From Rhodococcus rhodochrous (GTDB lineage: Bacteria > Actinomycetota > Actinomycetes > Mycobacteriales > Mycobacteriaceae): DNA of 64,000 nt. Below, piece by piece: positions 19,970 through 28,386 of this stretch. The DNA is taken from positions 1,736,001 through 1,800,000 of the forward strand of contig NZ_CP027557.1 in the NCBI RefSeq assembly GCF_014854695.1, given 5' to 3'. Position 1 is the first letter of the stretch. Every line of letters begins with the position of its first letter. The position numbers and the translations under genes are program-made. The notes under the pieces were generated by a model. The model had not been told where the DNA came from. It worked only from the letters and a program-made list of their open reading frames with translations, and did no database searches.

Positions 19970-21181
19970 GTGACCGCACGGACGGAGCCCGGACCCGGGC
20001 TCCGTCCGTTCTTCCTGTCGCTGTTCGTCCCGTCGGCGATCTTCGGTCTGGGCACCGGTGCCGGTGCTCCGATGATGGCGCTGCTCGCCCGCGAACTCGG
20101 TGCGTCCGTGCCGGTCGCGGGACTGATCGTCGCGCTGGTCGCGTTCGGGGCGGTCCTCGGCGACCTACCGTCGGGCACGGTGGTCGCGCGCTTCGGGGAA
20201 CGTCGCGCGATCGTCCTCGGATCGGCGCTCGGTGCGACCGGCGTTCTCGTCTCGTTGTCGGCGCCCACCCCGGCGGTGCTCGCAGTGGGCGCGACGCTCA
20301 CCGGTTTCGCGAACGCGGTGTGGGGGCTCGCGCGGCAGAGCTATCTCGCCGGTGCCCTTCCACTGCACATGCGAGCCCGCGGTATCTCCGCGAACGCAGC
20401 CATGAGCCGGGCGGGTGTGTTCGTCGGTCCGTTCGTCGGGGCCGTCGCGGTGCACCTGACCGGCGTGAGCGGAGGGCTGGTCGTCCAGGTGATCGCAATC
20501 GTCGTCTCCGGGGCGCTCGTCGCGAATGCCGCTGTGCCGGAACCGGACAGGTCGGAGCAGCGCAGCGGTGGCGTGATCGCGGTGGCGGCCTCGCACCGGA
20601 CGGTCCTCGGAACTCTGGGTGTCGGTGCGATGCTCGTCGGCGCGTCGCGCGCCTCACGCGACGCGGTGCTTCCGTTGTGGGCCGATCATATCGGGGTGGC
20701 GCCGGCGACCGTCTCGTTGATCTTCGGTGTCGCTGCGGCAGTGGACGTGGCACTGGCCTACCCGTCCGGAGTCCTGATGGACCGGTACGGCCGCCGGGTG
20801 ACGGCCGTACCGGCGCTGCTGCTGTTCGGCACGGCCTTCCTGATCCTGCCGCTGTCGCAGCAGTTGTGGTGGCTCGTGGTCGTCGCGGTGGTGCTCGGGA
20901 CGGCGAACGGCATGAGCAACGGCATCGTCATGACGCTCGGCGCCGACGTCTCACCACCGCATGCGCGTGCCGAGTTCCTTGCGGCATGGCGACTCACCCA
21001 CGACACCGGATCGTTCGCGGGACCTCTCGTCGTGGGAGCAGTGGCCATGGTGTCGCTCGCCGGTGGTGCCACCGCGATCGGGGCGCTGGCCCTCGTCGGC
21101 GCCGGAGCGATGTACCGGTACATCCCGCGGTACGTGCCGGTGCCCGTCGCGGTGCCGCAGGATCAGCGCGCGAAGCCGTAG
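19970..21181 (+). CDS. MFS transporter, 12 predicted TM segments
   Basis: A 403-aa permease. Motif-A-like loops occur after TM2 (GDLPSGTVVARFGERRAIVLG) and after TM8 (SGVLMDRYGRRVTAV), the two-fold repeat expected of the MFS. The GTG at 19970 follows the dioxygenase stop by only 5 bp, so it is part of the organosulfur operon and may import or export a related compound or its carbon product. Its 3' end overlaps the convergent PPOX gene by 19 bp. Confidence 0.88.
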   Translation: MTARTEPGPGLRPFFLSLFVPSAIFGLGTGAGAPMMALLARELGASVPVAGLIVALVAFGAVLGDLPSGTVVARFGERRAIVLGSALGATGVLVSLSAPTPAVLAVGATLTGFANAVWGLARQSYLAGALPLHMRARGISANAAMSRAGVFVGPFVGAVAVHLTGVSGGLVVQVIAIVVSGALVANAAVPEPDRSEQRSGGVIAVAASHRTVLGTLGVGAMLVGASRASRDAVLPLWADHIGVAPATVSLIFGVAAAVDVALAYPSGVLMDRYGRRVTAVPALLLFGTAFLILPLSQQLWWLVVVAVVLGTANGMSNGIVMTLGADVSPPHARAEFLAAWRLTHDTGSFAGPLVVGAVAMVSLAGGATAIGALALVGAGAMYRYIPRYVPVPVAVPQDQRAKP

Positions 21182-21591
21182 AAGCGGGAGACCCGCACGC
21201 GCAGCAGCAACCTGCGATCGGCGACCATCGCGGCCCGGAAGTCGTTCCAGTCCGGATGCTCGCCCTGCACCGCCCGATACAACTCGACGAGCTGTTCGAC
21301 GGTGTCGTCGTGGGGATCGGCCGCCACCGGCGACAGTTCGGCCTCGCCCTCCGCGACGGCATAGGACCACTTGTCGTCGGAGTCGACGAACAGGCTCACA
21401 CGCGGGTCGCGGCGCATGTTCCGGGTCTTCGCCCGGTCGTCGGTGATGGAGACGGAGAACGTGCGGGTCGCGGACTCGTACCGGTAGGTGATATTCGACA
21501 GTTGGGGTCGTCCGTCGCGCTTGATCGTCGCGAGCGCGACGACTCCGGTGGGCGGGAACAGGGCTTCGAGTGAGCTCTCGTCGGCCGGCAT
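21163..21591 (-). CDS. PPOX-class (F420-dependent type) oxidoreductase
   Basis: A 142-aa split-barrel protein. The GVVALATIKRDGRPQLSN start, RAKTRNMRRDPRVSLFV and a C-terminal FRAAMVADRRLLLRV match the pyridoxamine-oxidase-like clan. Actinobacterial members with this length commonly bind F420 or FMN and reduce biliverdin, flavins or xenobiotics. ATG 21591 is chosen because it precedes the conserved core; an upstream ATG at 21660 would overlap the divergent gene's start. Confidence 0.82.
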   Translation of the reverse strand: MPADESSLEALFPPTGVVALATIKRDGRPQLSNITYRYESATRTFSVSITDDRAKTRNMRRDPRVSLFVDSDDKWSYAVAEGEAELSPVAADPHDDTVEQLVELYRAVQGEHPDWNDFRAAMVADRRLLLRVRVSRFYGFAR

Positions 21592-21658
21592 GGCGCCCAG
21601 ACTACGGCCGACCGTGCAGAATCGGGGCGGGTATGGGAGCCGAGTACGAAGGGCAGAC

Positions 21659-22438
21659 ATGCTGAACTACGCGCGTTACTGCGGAGAGATCGTCGAACAG
21701 ACGGAACTGCTGGTGGACTCACTGGCCGGACAGGACATGACCACACCGGTGCCGTCGTGCCCGGGATGGAACGTCGGTCAGCTCGCCCGGCACATCGGCT
21801 ACGGCCATCGTTGGGCGACCGAGGCGGTCCGCGGTGAAGGGGCGATGCCGCGCACCGACCGGGCGATGCGGGAGTTGTCGGACTACGTCGACGAGGATCC
21901 GGACGAGCTTATTCCGTGGTTACGGGAAGGAGCGCGCGAATTCGAGGCCGCGCTGCGGGAGGTCGGTCCGAACATGCGGGTGTGGACACCGATCCCGGGC
22001 GGCAAGAAGACCCCGGAGTTCTTCGCCAGGCGCTTCGCCCACGAGACCATGGTGCATCGCGCCGACGCCGCGCTCGCATTGGGAGCGGATTTCGAGCCGG
22101 CTCACGATCTCGCCGTGGACTGCGTGGACGAATGGCTCGACCTGGCGGTGGTCACCTGGCCACGACTCGATGTCGAACGGCACCGCGCGTTGCACGGACC
22201 CGATCGGACGCTGCACTTCCACGCGACGGACACGTCGGCGGAGTGGGTGGTGGACCTGACCGGCGAGGACTTCGCGTGGCGGCATGCCCACGAGAAGAGT
22301 GCCGTGGCGGTACGCGGACCGCTGACGGAACTGCTGTTGGTGCTCTATCGTCGGCGCGCTGTGGACACAGCCGACGTGGAGGTCTTCGGCGACACCGGGT
22401 TCCTGGCGTCCTGGCTCGACGTCAGTCCCTTCGGCTAG
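21659..22438 (+). CDS. Maleylpyruvate isomerase-family (mycothiol-dependent, DinB-fold) protein
   Basis: A 259-aa protein with the actinobacterial signature of this family: an N-terminal helix, VPSCPGWNVGQLARHIGYGHRW with the first metal histidine, then RRFAHETMVHRADAALALG with the further His residues of the metal site. The C-terminal SCP-like domain ends in LASWLDVSPFG. Family members use mycothiol in isomerisation or conjugation of reactive compounds. The function here is not specific. It is divergent from the PPOX gene with 67 bp between starts. Confidence 0.85.
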   Translation: MLNYARYCGEIVEQTELLVDSLAGQDMTTPVPSCPGWNVGQLARHIGYGHRWATEAVRGEGAMPRTDRAMRELSDYVDEDPDELIPWLREGAREFEAALREVGPNMRVWTPIPGGKKTPEFFARRFAHETMVHRADAALALGADFEPAHDLAVDCVDEWLDLAVVTWPRLDVERHRALHGPDRTLHFHATDTSAEWVVDLTGEDFAWRHAHEKSAVAVRGPLTELLLVLYRRRAVDTADVEVFGDTGFLASWLDVSPFG

Positions 22439-22457
22439 CCCGAAGGCAGAACGCACA

Positions 22458-22497
22458 GCGGGTGGCCGCACCGCGACGTTGAGGCGCGGCCACCCGC
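22458..22497. terminator. Hairpin between convergent genes
   Basis: A perfect 12-bp GC stem (22458-22469 with 22486-22497) with a 16-nt loop. It lies 20 bp past the DinB-fold gene and 8 bp past the 3' end of the minus-strand small gene, so it can end both transcripts. Confidence 0.7.
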
Positions 22498-22504
22498 CTG
22501 CGAG

Positions 22505-22780
22505 TCAGACCGACAGGCGCGAGGCCGAGTACGCGTGGCGGATCGCGTCGAGTGCGCTGGTGCAGGGAATATGAGCTTCCTGCAGCGAATGGATCACCTC
22601 GGCGATCGGTCCGGACTGCTCGAAGGCGCTACCGGCGGCCACGGCCCAGGCGACTTCGCCGGGCTCGAATGTCCGGGTGGGCTTCCATCCTCGCTGAGGA
22701 GCGAGTTCGCGCAGAGTGCTCCAGTGCGCGACCTCGTCCGCATCCGGACGTCCGATGAAAAGTAGGCGGTCGTGTCCCAC
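22505..22780 (-). CDS. Small hypothetical protein (91 aa)
   Basis: Not recognised. The protein is soluble, starts MGHDRLLFIGRPDADEV and has no membrane segment or obvious metal motif. It begins at a GTG with an aagggg ribosome site 7 nt upstream and ends at a hairpin, which supports a real gene. Two Trp residues in the middle (a WSTLRELAPQRGW stretch) could define a small domain. It is divergent from nothing and is preceded by 154 bp of non-coding DNA shared with the AraC gene's 3' side. Confidence 0.6.
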   Translation of the reverse strand: MGHDRLLFIGRPDADEVAHWSTLRELAPQRGWKPTRTFEPGEVAWAVAAGSAFEQSGPIAEVIHSLQEAHIPCTSALDAIRHAYSASRLSV

Positions 22781-22934
22781 GATGAACCCCTTCGTTCTTC
22801 GTCGTGCTTCGACAGGTAGGTCGTCTTCTCTGTGTGCTTCGTTACATTTACCTGATCGCGAAGCGTCGCAGGTTTATGACGTTCCACTATGTGGTACATC
22901 CGCCTGAATCCGAGGGGCTCGCCCGGGAAGTCGG

Positions 22935-23807
22935 TCATCCACCGCCGTAGCGAGCCGCGAACGCGCCCGGCGTCATGCCCACGACCCTCGCGAAATCCCG
23001 GACGAAATGCGGCTGGTCGGCGTAACCGAGGACCGCGGCGACCTCCGACAACGATCCGGGCTTCTCGCACAGGCGACCGGCGGCCTCCTGCAGTCGCCGT
23101 CGCTGGATCAGCCACTTCGGGGTCAGCCCGATCCGTCGCTGGACGAGACGTTGCAGCGCGCGCTCACTGAGGCCGAACTCCGCCCGCACCTGCTCGACCC
23201 GCAGGACGTCGGAGTTCTCCTCGACGAACGCCACCACCCGGTTGACGAGTCGCCCCTCCTCGTCGATCGGCAGATAGGCGCGCAGCACGTCGTCGAACGC
23301 CTCCGTCGCGGCGCGGTGCGACTCGCGAGAGTCCGGGTCGTGCGCCATCGCCTCGCGCACCCGCGTGATCAGACGCGACCCGGCATGTCCGAGGACGTCG
23401 GCGAGGTCGACCGCCCGGTCGGTGAACGCCGCGAGCGAGGTGCCGGTGATCAGGGCACCGGTCGCCGGGCTGAGCATGGACCCGACCGCCCAGCCCTCGC
23501 CGGTGAGGGTGACCGTGGACAGTCCGTGCTCGACACCGTAGAAGCGTGCATAGTCGTGTGCGACCACCAGTTGACAGACCGGATAGCGCAGCACCCGTTG
23601 GGGTGCCTCCCGGCCGGCCGGCACCGACCAGACGGGAATCCAGTATCGCTGCATCAGATCCGTGAGGTCGGGCGCGGCGGGATAGCGGTGGATGGTGTGC
23701 GAGGCGTCGTGCGGATCCTTCAGGTGGGCACGTTCGGTGTCGTCGCGACCGCCGACACGGTCGGTGTCGTCGCGACCGCCGAGAGGGTCGCCGCCGTCGG
23801 GTTTCAT
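22935..23807 (-). CDS. AraC-family transcriptional regulator
   Basis: A 290-aa regulator. The C-terminal 100 residues hold two helix-turn-helix motifs, VRAEFGLSERALQRLVQRRIG and LSEVAAVLGYADQPHFVRDFARVVG, followed by MTPGAFAARY. The N-domain (about 30-180) is the DUF6597-like ligand-sensing type (WIPVWSVPAG and GVEHGLSTVTLTG). ATG 23807 has a gaggt site and gives a normal length. The first 20 residues include a 9-residue direct repeat (GGRDDTDRV/GGRDDTERA). It is divergent from a DinB-fold gene 36 bp away, a common AraC-target layout. Confidence 0.88.
   Translation of the reverse strand: MKPDGGDPLGGRDDTDRVGGRDDTERAHLKDPHDASHTIHRYPAAPDLTDLMQRYWIPVWSVPAGREAPQRVLRYPVCQLVVAHDYARFYGVEHGLSTVTLTGEGWAVGSMLSPATGALITGTSLAAFTDRAVDLADVLGHAGSRLITRVREAMAHDPDSRESHRAATEAFDDVLRAYLPIDEEGRLVNRVVAFVEENSDVLRVEQVRAEFGLSERALQRLVQRRIGLTPKWLIQRRRLQEAAGRLCEKPGSLSEVAAVLGYADQPHFVRDFARVVGMTPGAFAARYGGG
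23734..23782 (-). repeat. 27-bp direct repeat in the AraC-gene N-terminus
   Basis: A 22-nt identical block occurs at 23734-23755 and again at 23761-23782, giving a 27-bp period, in frame, so it adds one 9-residue repeat to the disordered N-terminus of the regulator. It looks like a replication-slippage duplication. Confidence 0.75.
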
Positions 23808-23843
23808 CAATACCTCACGCTCGCCGGTCGTCAGTATCGAGTC

Positions 23844-24404
23844 ATGAATACAACAGCACTGCGACACGCAGAGGCCGACAAGCCGCTCACCGACGTGATC
23901 TCGTCGCTCCGCGACACCGACTGGGACGTGCAGTCGCCGTGTGAGGGGTGGACGGCACGCGACGTCCTGGCCCACATCATCGACACGCAGCGGGACTTCT
24001 TCGCCGGACGCGGCGTCGAGGTGGGCGAGCGGCCCGATACCGACCGTCCTGCCGAGGCGTGGAGGACGCACACGGCACGCATCGCCGAGATCCTCGCCGA
24101 CGACACACTCGTCTCGACGACCTACGACGGATACTTCGGGCCGACCACGGTGGGCGCGACCTTCGAGCAGTTCTACATCTGGGACATGCTCGTGCACCGC
24201 TGGGACATCGCGCGCAGCGCCGGGATCGGTGCGACCTTCTCGGCCGCCGAACTCGACCGGATGGAGGCCGGCGCCGACAGTTTCGGCGACGCGCTCTACA
24301 TGGACGGTGTCTGTGCTCCGGCCGTGCCGGCTCCCGAGGACGCGGACCGTACGACCCGGATCCTCGCGAAGATGGGGCGCCGCACGGCCGCGTCGATCGG
24401 TTAG
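23844..24404 (+). CDS. DinB-fold mycothiol-dependent family protein (TIGR03086-like)
   Basis: A 186-aa protein: DWDVQSPCEGWTARDVLAHII near the N-terminus carries the first metal His, and YIWDMLVHRWDIARS the second. These marks define the maleylpyruvate isomerase/TIGR03086 group common in Actinobacteria. The specific reaction is unknown. It is divergent from the AraC regulator with only 36 bp between starts, so it is the most likely regulatory target of that protein. PsuG follows 20 bp later on the same strand and may be co-transcribed. Confidence 0.82.
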   Translation: MNTTALRHAEADKPLTDVISSLRDTDWDVQSPCEGWTARDVLAHIIDTQRDFFAGRGVEVGERPDTDRPAEAWRTHTARIAEILADDTLVSTTYDGYFGPTTVGATFEQFYIWDMLVHRWDIARSAGIGATFSAAELDRMEAGADSFGDALYMDGVCAPAVPAPEDADRTTRILAKMGRRTAASIG

Positions 24405-24424
24405 GCCGCGTTATCGTCGGTCGT

Positions 24425-25333
24425 ATGAGCGAAACGATCCGCGTCGCGGACTACGTGCGCGAGGCGATCGCGGCCGGGCGGCCGGTCGTGGCGCTCGAAT
24501 CGACGATCTTCACGCACGGACTCACCCGGCCACGCAACATCGAGGTCGCGCTCGACGCCGAGCAACGTCTGCGCGATTCCGGGGTGCTGCCCGCGACCAT
24601 CGGGGTCGTCGACGGGACACCCACGGTGGGTCTGTCGGAACAGCAGATCCGCATGCTCGGCGCGGAGGACGTCCCGGTCGTCAAGCTCGGTGTCCGCGAC
24701 CTGCCGGTCGCAGCGGCCAAGCAGTTGCACGGCGGGACGACGGTGTCGGCGACGGCGCTGCTCGCGCATCGCGCCGGGATCGACGTGTTCGCCACGGGCG
24801 GGCTCGGCGGCGTGCACCGGGGAGCTTCGTCGACCTTCGACGAGAGCGCGGATCTCGTTGCGCTGGCGACACTTCCGATCGTGGTGGTGTGCGGCGGCGT
24901 CAAGTCCGTCCTCGACATCCCGGCGACGCTCGAACGGCTCGAGACGCTCGGGGTGATCGTGGTCGGCTACCGGACCACCCGCTTTCCCGGCTTCTACGTG
25001 CGCGACAGCGGCTGCGATGTCGACGAGGTGGAGTCGGCGCAGCAGGCCGCGGAGGTGGCCCGGGCTCGGGACGGGCTCGGTCTGCGGTCGGCGGTGCTCG
25101 TCGGGAACCCGGTGGCGGCCGAGGCGCAGATCGATCCGGAACTGCACGACCGCGTGCTCACCGAGGCCGAACGCGCAGCCGCCGAGGCCGGGACGCGCGG
25201 GAAGGCGATCACCCCGTTCCTGCTCGACCACATGCACCGGGCCACCGAGGGACGCTCGCTCGAGACGAATGTCGCGGTCTATCGCGGGAACGTCGCGGTC
25301 GCTGCGGAGATCGCGCACGCGCTGGCGTCCTGA
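24425..25333 (+). CDS. psuG: Pseudouridine-5'-phosphate glycosidase
   Basis: A 302-aa enzyme. The family's catalytic blocks are clear: ALESTIFTHGL with the general-acid Glu, PVVKLGVRDLP with the Schiff-base Lys, then GGTTVSATALLAH, and FATGGLGGVHRGA for phosphate binding. It splits pseudouridine 5'-phosphate into uracil and ribose 5-phosphate. The usual partner kinase PsuK is not adjacent. The C-terminal motif GNPVAAEAQ with RGKAITPFLL is standard, and the length is normal. Confidence 0.93.
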   Translation: MSETIRVADYVREAIAAGRPVVALESTIFTHGLTRPRNIEVALDAEQRLRDSGVLPATIGVVDGTPTVGLSEQQIRMLGAEDVPVVKLGVRDLPVAAAKQLHGGTTVSATALLAHRAGIDVFATGGLGGVHRGASSTFDESADLVALATLPIVVVCGGVKSVLDIPATLERLETLGVIVVGYRTTRFPGFYVRDSGCDVDEVESAQQAAEVARARDGLGLRSAVLVGNPVAAEAQIDPELHDRVLTEAERAAAEAGTRGKAITPFLLDHMHRATEGRSLETNVAVYRGNVAVAAEIAHALAS

Positions 25334-25337
25334 TTCC

Positions 25338-26012
25338 TCACTGCAGGAGGAAGGCGGCGGTGGACGACGGCAGGGGAGTGCTGCGTCGGCGGTAGATCTC
25401 GGCGGGCCGGCCCGTGCCCTCCCTCCGCAGTTCGCCGGTGGGTTCGAGACCGTGCAGGAGATGCCTGCGGAATGTGTCCTTGGGATAGCTGCGGGCATAG
25501 ACGGTTTCGTACAGAAGTCGCAGGTCGAGCACGGTGAACTGCTCGCCGAGGAAGTTGCCGGGGTCGACCTCGGCGGAGTACCGGCGTCGCAGGTCGGCGA
25601 CGGCCAGGTCGACGATCTCGGCATGGTCGAAGGCGAGATCGCTGGTCTCGGTGGTCGGCACGAGATGCGCCTCGGCGGGGATCTCGGCGACCGGCACCGC
25701 GGCGCCGTGGGCCATCGACAGCACCCACCCGCGGTCGTCGCGCTCGGGATCGTCGAGCATGGCCAGCTGGTAGAAGTCCACGCCCGTGAGCCCGGCCTTG
25801 TCGCGCAGGGCGCGTTCGGCGGCCTCGGCGAGTCGCTCACCGGGGTGCAGGAAGGTGCCCGGCAGGGCGAAGTTGCCGTCGGGACGTTCGACGACCAGCA
25901 CCTTCAGTGCCTCGTCGACGGTGAGGACCGCGACGTCCACGGCCACCGAGGGGCGCGGGTAATCGGTGAGCGACCTGCCGGTCGAGTCGGTCGGTGTGCC
26001 CATGGTGGACAT
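25338..26012 (-). CDS. nrtR: NrtR-type Nudix-related transcriptional regulator
   Basis: A 224-aa protein: a Nudix-like domain (20-150) followed by a winged helix (160-215) with YPKDTFRRHLLHGLEPTG and GRPAEIYRR. The Nudix box is degenerate: in GTFLHPGERLAEAAER and ALRDKAGL the catalytic Glu residues are replaced, so hydrolysis is unlikely and ligand sensing is expected. NrtR proteins bind ADP-ribose-type NAD metabolites and repress NAD genes. It diverges from an ADP-ribosylglycohydrolase with a palindrome between them, strong support for a regulator/target pair. Start 26012; an ATG at 26003 is also possible. Confidence 0.85.
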   Translation of the reverse strand: MSTMGTPTDSTGRSLTDYPRPSVAVDVAVLTVDEALKVLVVERPDGNFALPGTFLHPGERLAEAAERALRDKAGLTGVDFYQLAMLDDPERDDRGWVLSMAHGAAVPVAEIPAEAHLVPTTETSDLAFDHAEIVDLAVADLRRRYSAEVDPGNFLGEQFTVLDLRLLYETVYARSYPKDTFRRHLLHGLEPTGELRREGTGRPAEIYRRRSTPLPSSTAAFLLQ

Positions 26013-26023
26013 TCAATCATTGA

Positions 26024-26041
26024 TGCGCTAACTTTAGCGCA
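26024..26041. promoter_or_regulatory. Candidate NrtR operator
   Basis: An 8-2-8 perfect inverted repeat (tgcgctaa-ct-ttagcgca) lies in the 52-bp gap between nrtR and the ADP-ribosylglycohydrolase gene. A partial half-site copy (gcgcaaacttgagcg) follows at 26038-26052. Position between the two divergent starts fits autoregulation plus control of the hydrolase. No experimental motif is being cited; this is symmetry plus context. Confidence 0.65.
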
Positions 26042-26064
26042 AACTTGAGCGAATAGAGGGGGTC

Positions 26065-27051
26065 ATGGAAACGACCGCAGCACAGAACGACCGGGCCGCC
26101 GGAGTCCTGCTCGCCACCGCAGCAGGAGACGCACTCGGGGCGGGATACGAATTCACCTATCCGACGGACGCCACGCCCATCGACATGATCGGCGGCGGAC
26201 TCGGGCCGTTCGCGCCCGGTGAGTGGACCGACGACACCTCCATGGCCCTCGCCATCGCCGAGGTCTCGGCGACCGGCGTCGACATCGGTGAGGGCGCCGG
26301 ACTCGACGCGGTCGCGGCGCAGTTCCTCCGCTGGTACGCCACGAACCCCAAGGACATCGGCAACCAGACGCGTGCCGTCCTGCGCGAGGCGGGTCCCACC
26401 GCCGCCACCATGACGGCGCGCGCCCGCAGCCTCCCGGGACGTACCGGCGGCAACGGATCGCTCATGCGCACCGCACCCGTCGGGCTCGCCTACCTCGACG
26501 ACGCCGAGCGGTGCCTGGCCGCGGCACATGCGATCAGCAGCCTCACCCACGCGGACGAGCAGGCCTCCGAGGCATGCCGGCTGTGGTCGTTCGCAATCCG
26601 TCACGCCGTCCTCCACGGCACCTTCGACGGCGTGCGGGTCGCCTTGGCCCACCTGCCGCGACCCGCCGCACAGCGGTGGACGGCGCTGCTCGACGAGGCC
26701 GAGACCGCGCCGAGTCCGCGCGTGTTCGACAACAACGGCTGGGTCGTCTATGCCCTGCAGGCCGCGTGGTGGGCGATCACGCACGCCCGCACCGACGGCC
26801 CCGGACACCTGCCGGAGGCACTCGAACTCGCCGTGCGCGCCGGCAACGACACCGACACGGTCGCAGCCATCGCGGGCGGACTGCTCGGCGCCCGGTGGGG
26901 TGCGTCCGCGGTGCCCGAGCGGTGGCGTCGCATGCTGCACGGATGGCCCGGTTACCGTGCGGACGACCTCGAGCGGCTCGGGCTGCTCACCGCGCGGAAG
27001 GGCTCCGGGGAAGGTGGGGTGACACGGCCTTCCTCCGGGAAGGCGGGGTGA
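26065..27051 (+). CDS. ADP-ribosylglycohydrolase (DraG-like)
   Basis: A 328-aa all-alpha hydrolase. The dinuclear-metal motifs are present: GDALGAGYEF, WTDDTSMALA near residue 53, NGSLMRTAPVG, and the late GNDTDTVAAIAGGLLGA. The family removes ADP-ribose from proteins, nucleic acids or small molecules, releasing ADP-ribose. It diverges from nrtR, whose predicted ligand is ADP-ribose or a relative, which suggests a feedback loop. The last residues are encoded by the first copies of a 29-bp tandem repeat, so the C-terminal tail is probably a recent, non-conserved extension. Confidence 0.9.
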   Translation: METTAAQNDRAAGVLLATAAGDALGAGYEFTYPTDATPIDMIGGGLGPFAPGEWTDDTSMALAIAEVSATGVDIGEGAGLDAVAAQFLRWYATNPKDIGNQTRAVLREAGPTAATMTARARSLPGRTGGNGSLMRTAPVGLAYLDDAERCLAAAHAISSLTHADEQASEACRLWSFAIRHAVLHGTFDGVRVALAHLPRPAAQRWTALLDEAETAPSPRVFDNNGWVVYALQAAWWAITHARTDGPGHLPEALELAVRAGNDTDTVAAIAGGLLGARWGASAVPERWRRMLHGWPGYRADDLERLGLLTARKGSGEGGVTRPSSGKAG

Positions 27052-27106
27052 CACGGCCTTCCTCCGGGAAGGCGGGGTGACACGGCCTTCCTCCGGGAAG
27101 GCGGGG
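27008..27106 (+). repeat. 29-bp tandem repeat (about 3.4 copies) at a gene 3' end
   Basis: Three full copies (27008-27036, 27037-27065, 27066-27094) and a 12-bp partial copy, nearly identical; copy 1 differs by one base (ggtggg versus ggcggg). Each unit holds a 7-bp hairpin (ggaaggc with gccttcc), so the array is a row of small stem-loops. The stop codon of the ADP-ribosylglycohydrolase gene lies inside the second copy. It may work as a multi-hairpin terminator. Confidence 0.9.
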
Positions 27107-27221
27107 CGGCACTGCGGGTCGTCGAGGGGTGAGACTTCCCGGAATCCGCCGGATGCCTCCGCTCGCGGCTGTGATGCGGTAGACACGACCCGTCGGCCGG
27201 ATACTCGAGGAGGGATCGCAC

Positions 27222-28379
27222 GTGGCTTCCATCGCACTTCCACGCATCATGCGCGTCGGCGGGGGTGCCGTCGACGAGATCGGGGAGGTCGTCGCCGGAC
27301 TCGGACTCGCCCGACCGCTGGTGGTGACCGACAAGTTCCTGGTCGGCACGGGCGCGGTGGATCGGATGGTCGCGCAGCTCGAGGCCGCCGGACTGCAGCC
27401 CGCTGTCTTCGCCGAGACCGTGCCCGACCCCACCACCGCCTCGCTCGAGGCGGGTGTCGCTGCGGTCGCCGAGCACGACGCCGACTGCGTGATCGGGTTC
27501 GGTGGGGGAAGCCCGATGGACACGGCCAAGGCACTCGGCCTGCTCGCCCGGCAGGGCGGCCACATGCGCGACTACAAGGCGCCGCGCGACAACATCGGTC
27601 CGGCGCTACCGGTGATCGCCGTGCCCACCACGGCGGGAAGCGGCTCGGAGGCAACCCAGTTCACGGTCATCAGCGACAGCGAGACCGACGAGAAGATGCT
27701 GTGCCCGGGTCTGGCCTTCCTGCCGGTCGCCGCGATCGTCGACTACCGGCTCACCCTGACGATGCCCCCGCGCCTGACTGCGGACACCGGCGTGGACGCG
27801 CTCACCCACGCCATCGAGGCCTATGTCAGCAGGAAGGCGAACCCGTTCTCCGACAGCCTCGCGCTGGTCGCGATCGGCACCATCGGACAGGTGCTGCGAC
27901 GCGTCTACGCGGACGGGCAGGATGCCGAGGCGCGCGAGCGGATGATGCTGGCCGCCACGCAGGCGGGCATCGCGTTCTCCAACTCCAGCGTCGCGCTCGT
28001 GCACGGCATGAGCCGGCCGATCGGCGCGCACTTCCATGTTGCGCACGGCCTGTCGAACGCCATGCTGTTCCCGGCGGTCACCGAATTCTCCGTGGATGCC
28101 GCCGAGTCCCGTTATGCCGACTGCGCCCGCGCCCTCGGCGCGACTTCGGCGGATGCCTCGGATGCGACCGCCGCCGCCGACCTGGTCGTCGCGCTGAAGG
28201 AACTGTGCCGCGACGTGGAAGTGCCGACACCGAAGTCCTACGGCATCGACAAGCAGACCTGGGACGAGAGGGTCCCGGTCATGGCCGAGCAGGCGCTGGC
28301 GTCGGGATCCCCGAACAACAACCCGAGGATCCCGACGGCCGACGAGATCCGCGAACTCTACGGGCGGATCTACGCCTGA
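27222..28379 (+). CDS. Iron-containing alcohol dehydrogenase
   Basis: A 385-aa group III ADH. NAD-binding GFGGGSPMDTAKA is near residue 93; PVIAVPTTAGSGSE follows. Metal ligands are expected in DTGVDALTHAIEAYV and in HGMSRPIGAHFHVAHG, where the conserved His residues are present. Such enzymes interconvert alcohols and aldehydes or ketones, with NAD(H) and Fe(II). The GTG start has a strong gaggaggg site. Members next to unknown pathways may use 1,3-propanediol, lactaldehyde or hydroxybutyrate; the substrate is not deducible. It seems to be a single-gene unit. Confidence 0.92.
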   Translation: MASIALPRIMRVGGGAVDEIGEVVAGLGLARPLVVTDKFLVGTGAVDRMVAQLEAAGLQPAVFAETVPDPTTASLEAGVAAVAEHDADCVIGFGGGSPMDTAKALGLLARQGGHMRDYKAPRDNIGPALPVIAVPTTAGSGSEATQFTVISDSETDEKMLCPGLAFLPVAAIVDYRLTLTMPPRLTADTGVDALTHAIEAYVSRKANPFSDSLALVAIGTIGQVLRRVYADGQDAEARERMMLAATQAGIAFSNSSVALVHGMSRPIGAHFHVAHGLSNAMLFPAVTEFSVDAAESRYADCARALGATSADASDATAAADLVVALKELCRDVEVPTPKSYGIDKQTWDERVPVMAEQALASGSPNNNPRIPTADEIRELYGRIYA

Positions 28380-28386
28380 GAACGGC

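Noticed and set aside
27095..27221. Small frames continuing out of the 29-bp repeat array on both strands
   Set aside because: They are generated by the repeat, which lacks stops in several frames; there is no ribosome site or conserved sequence.
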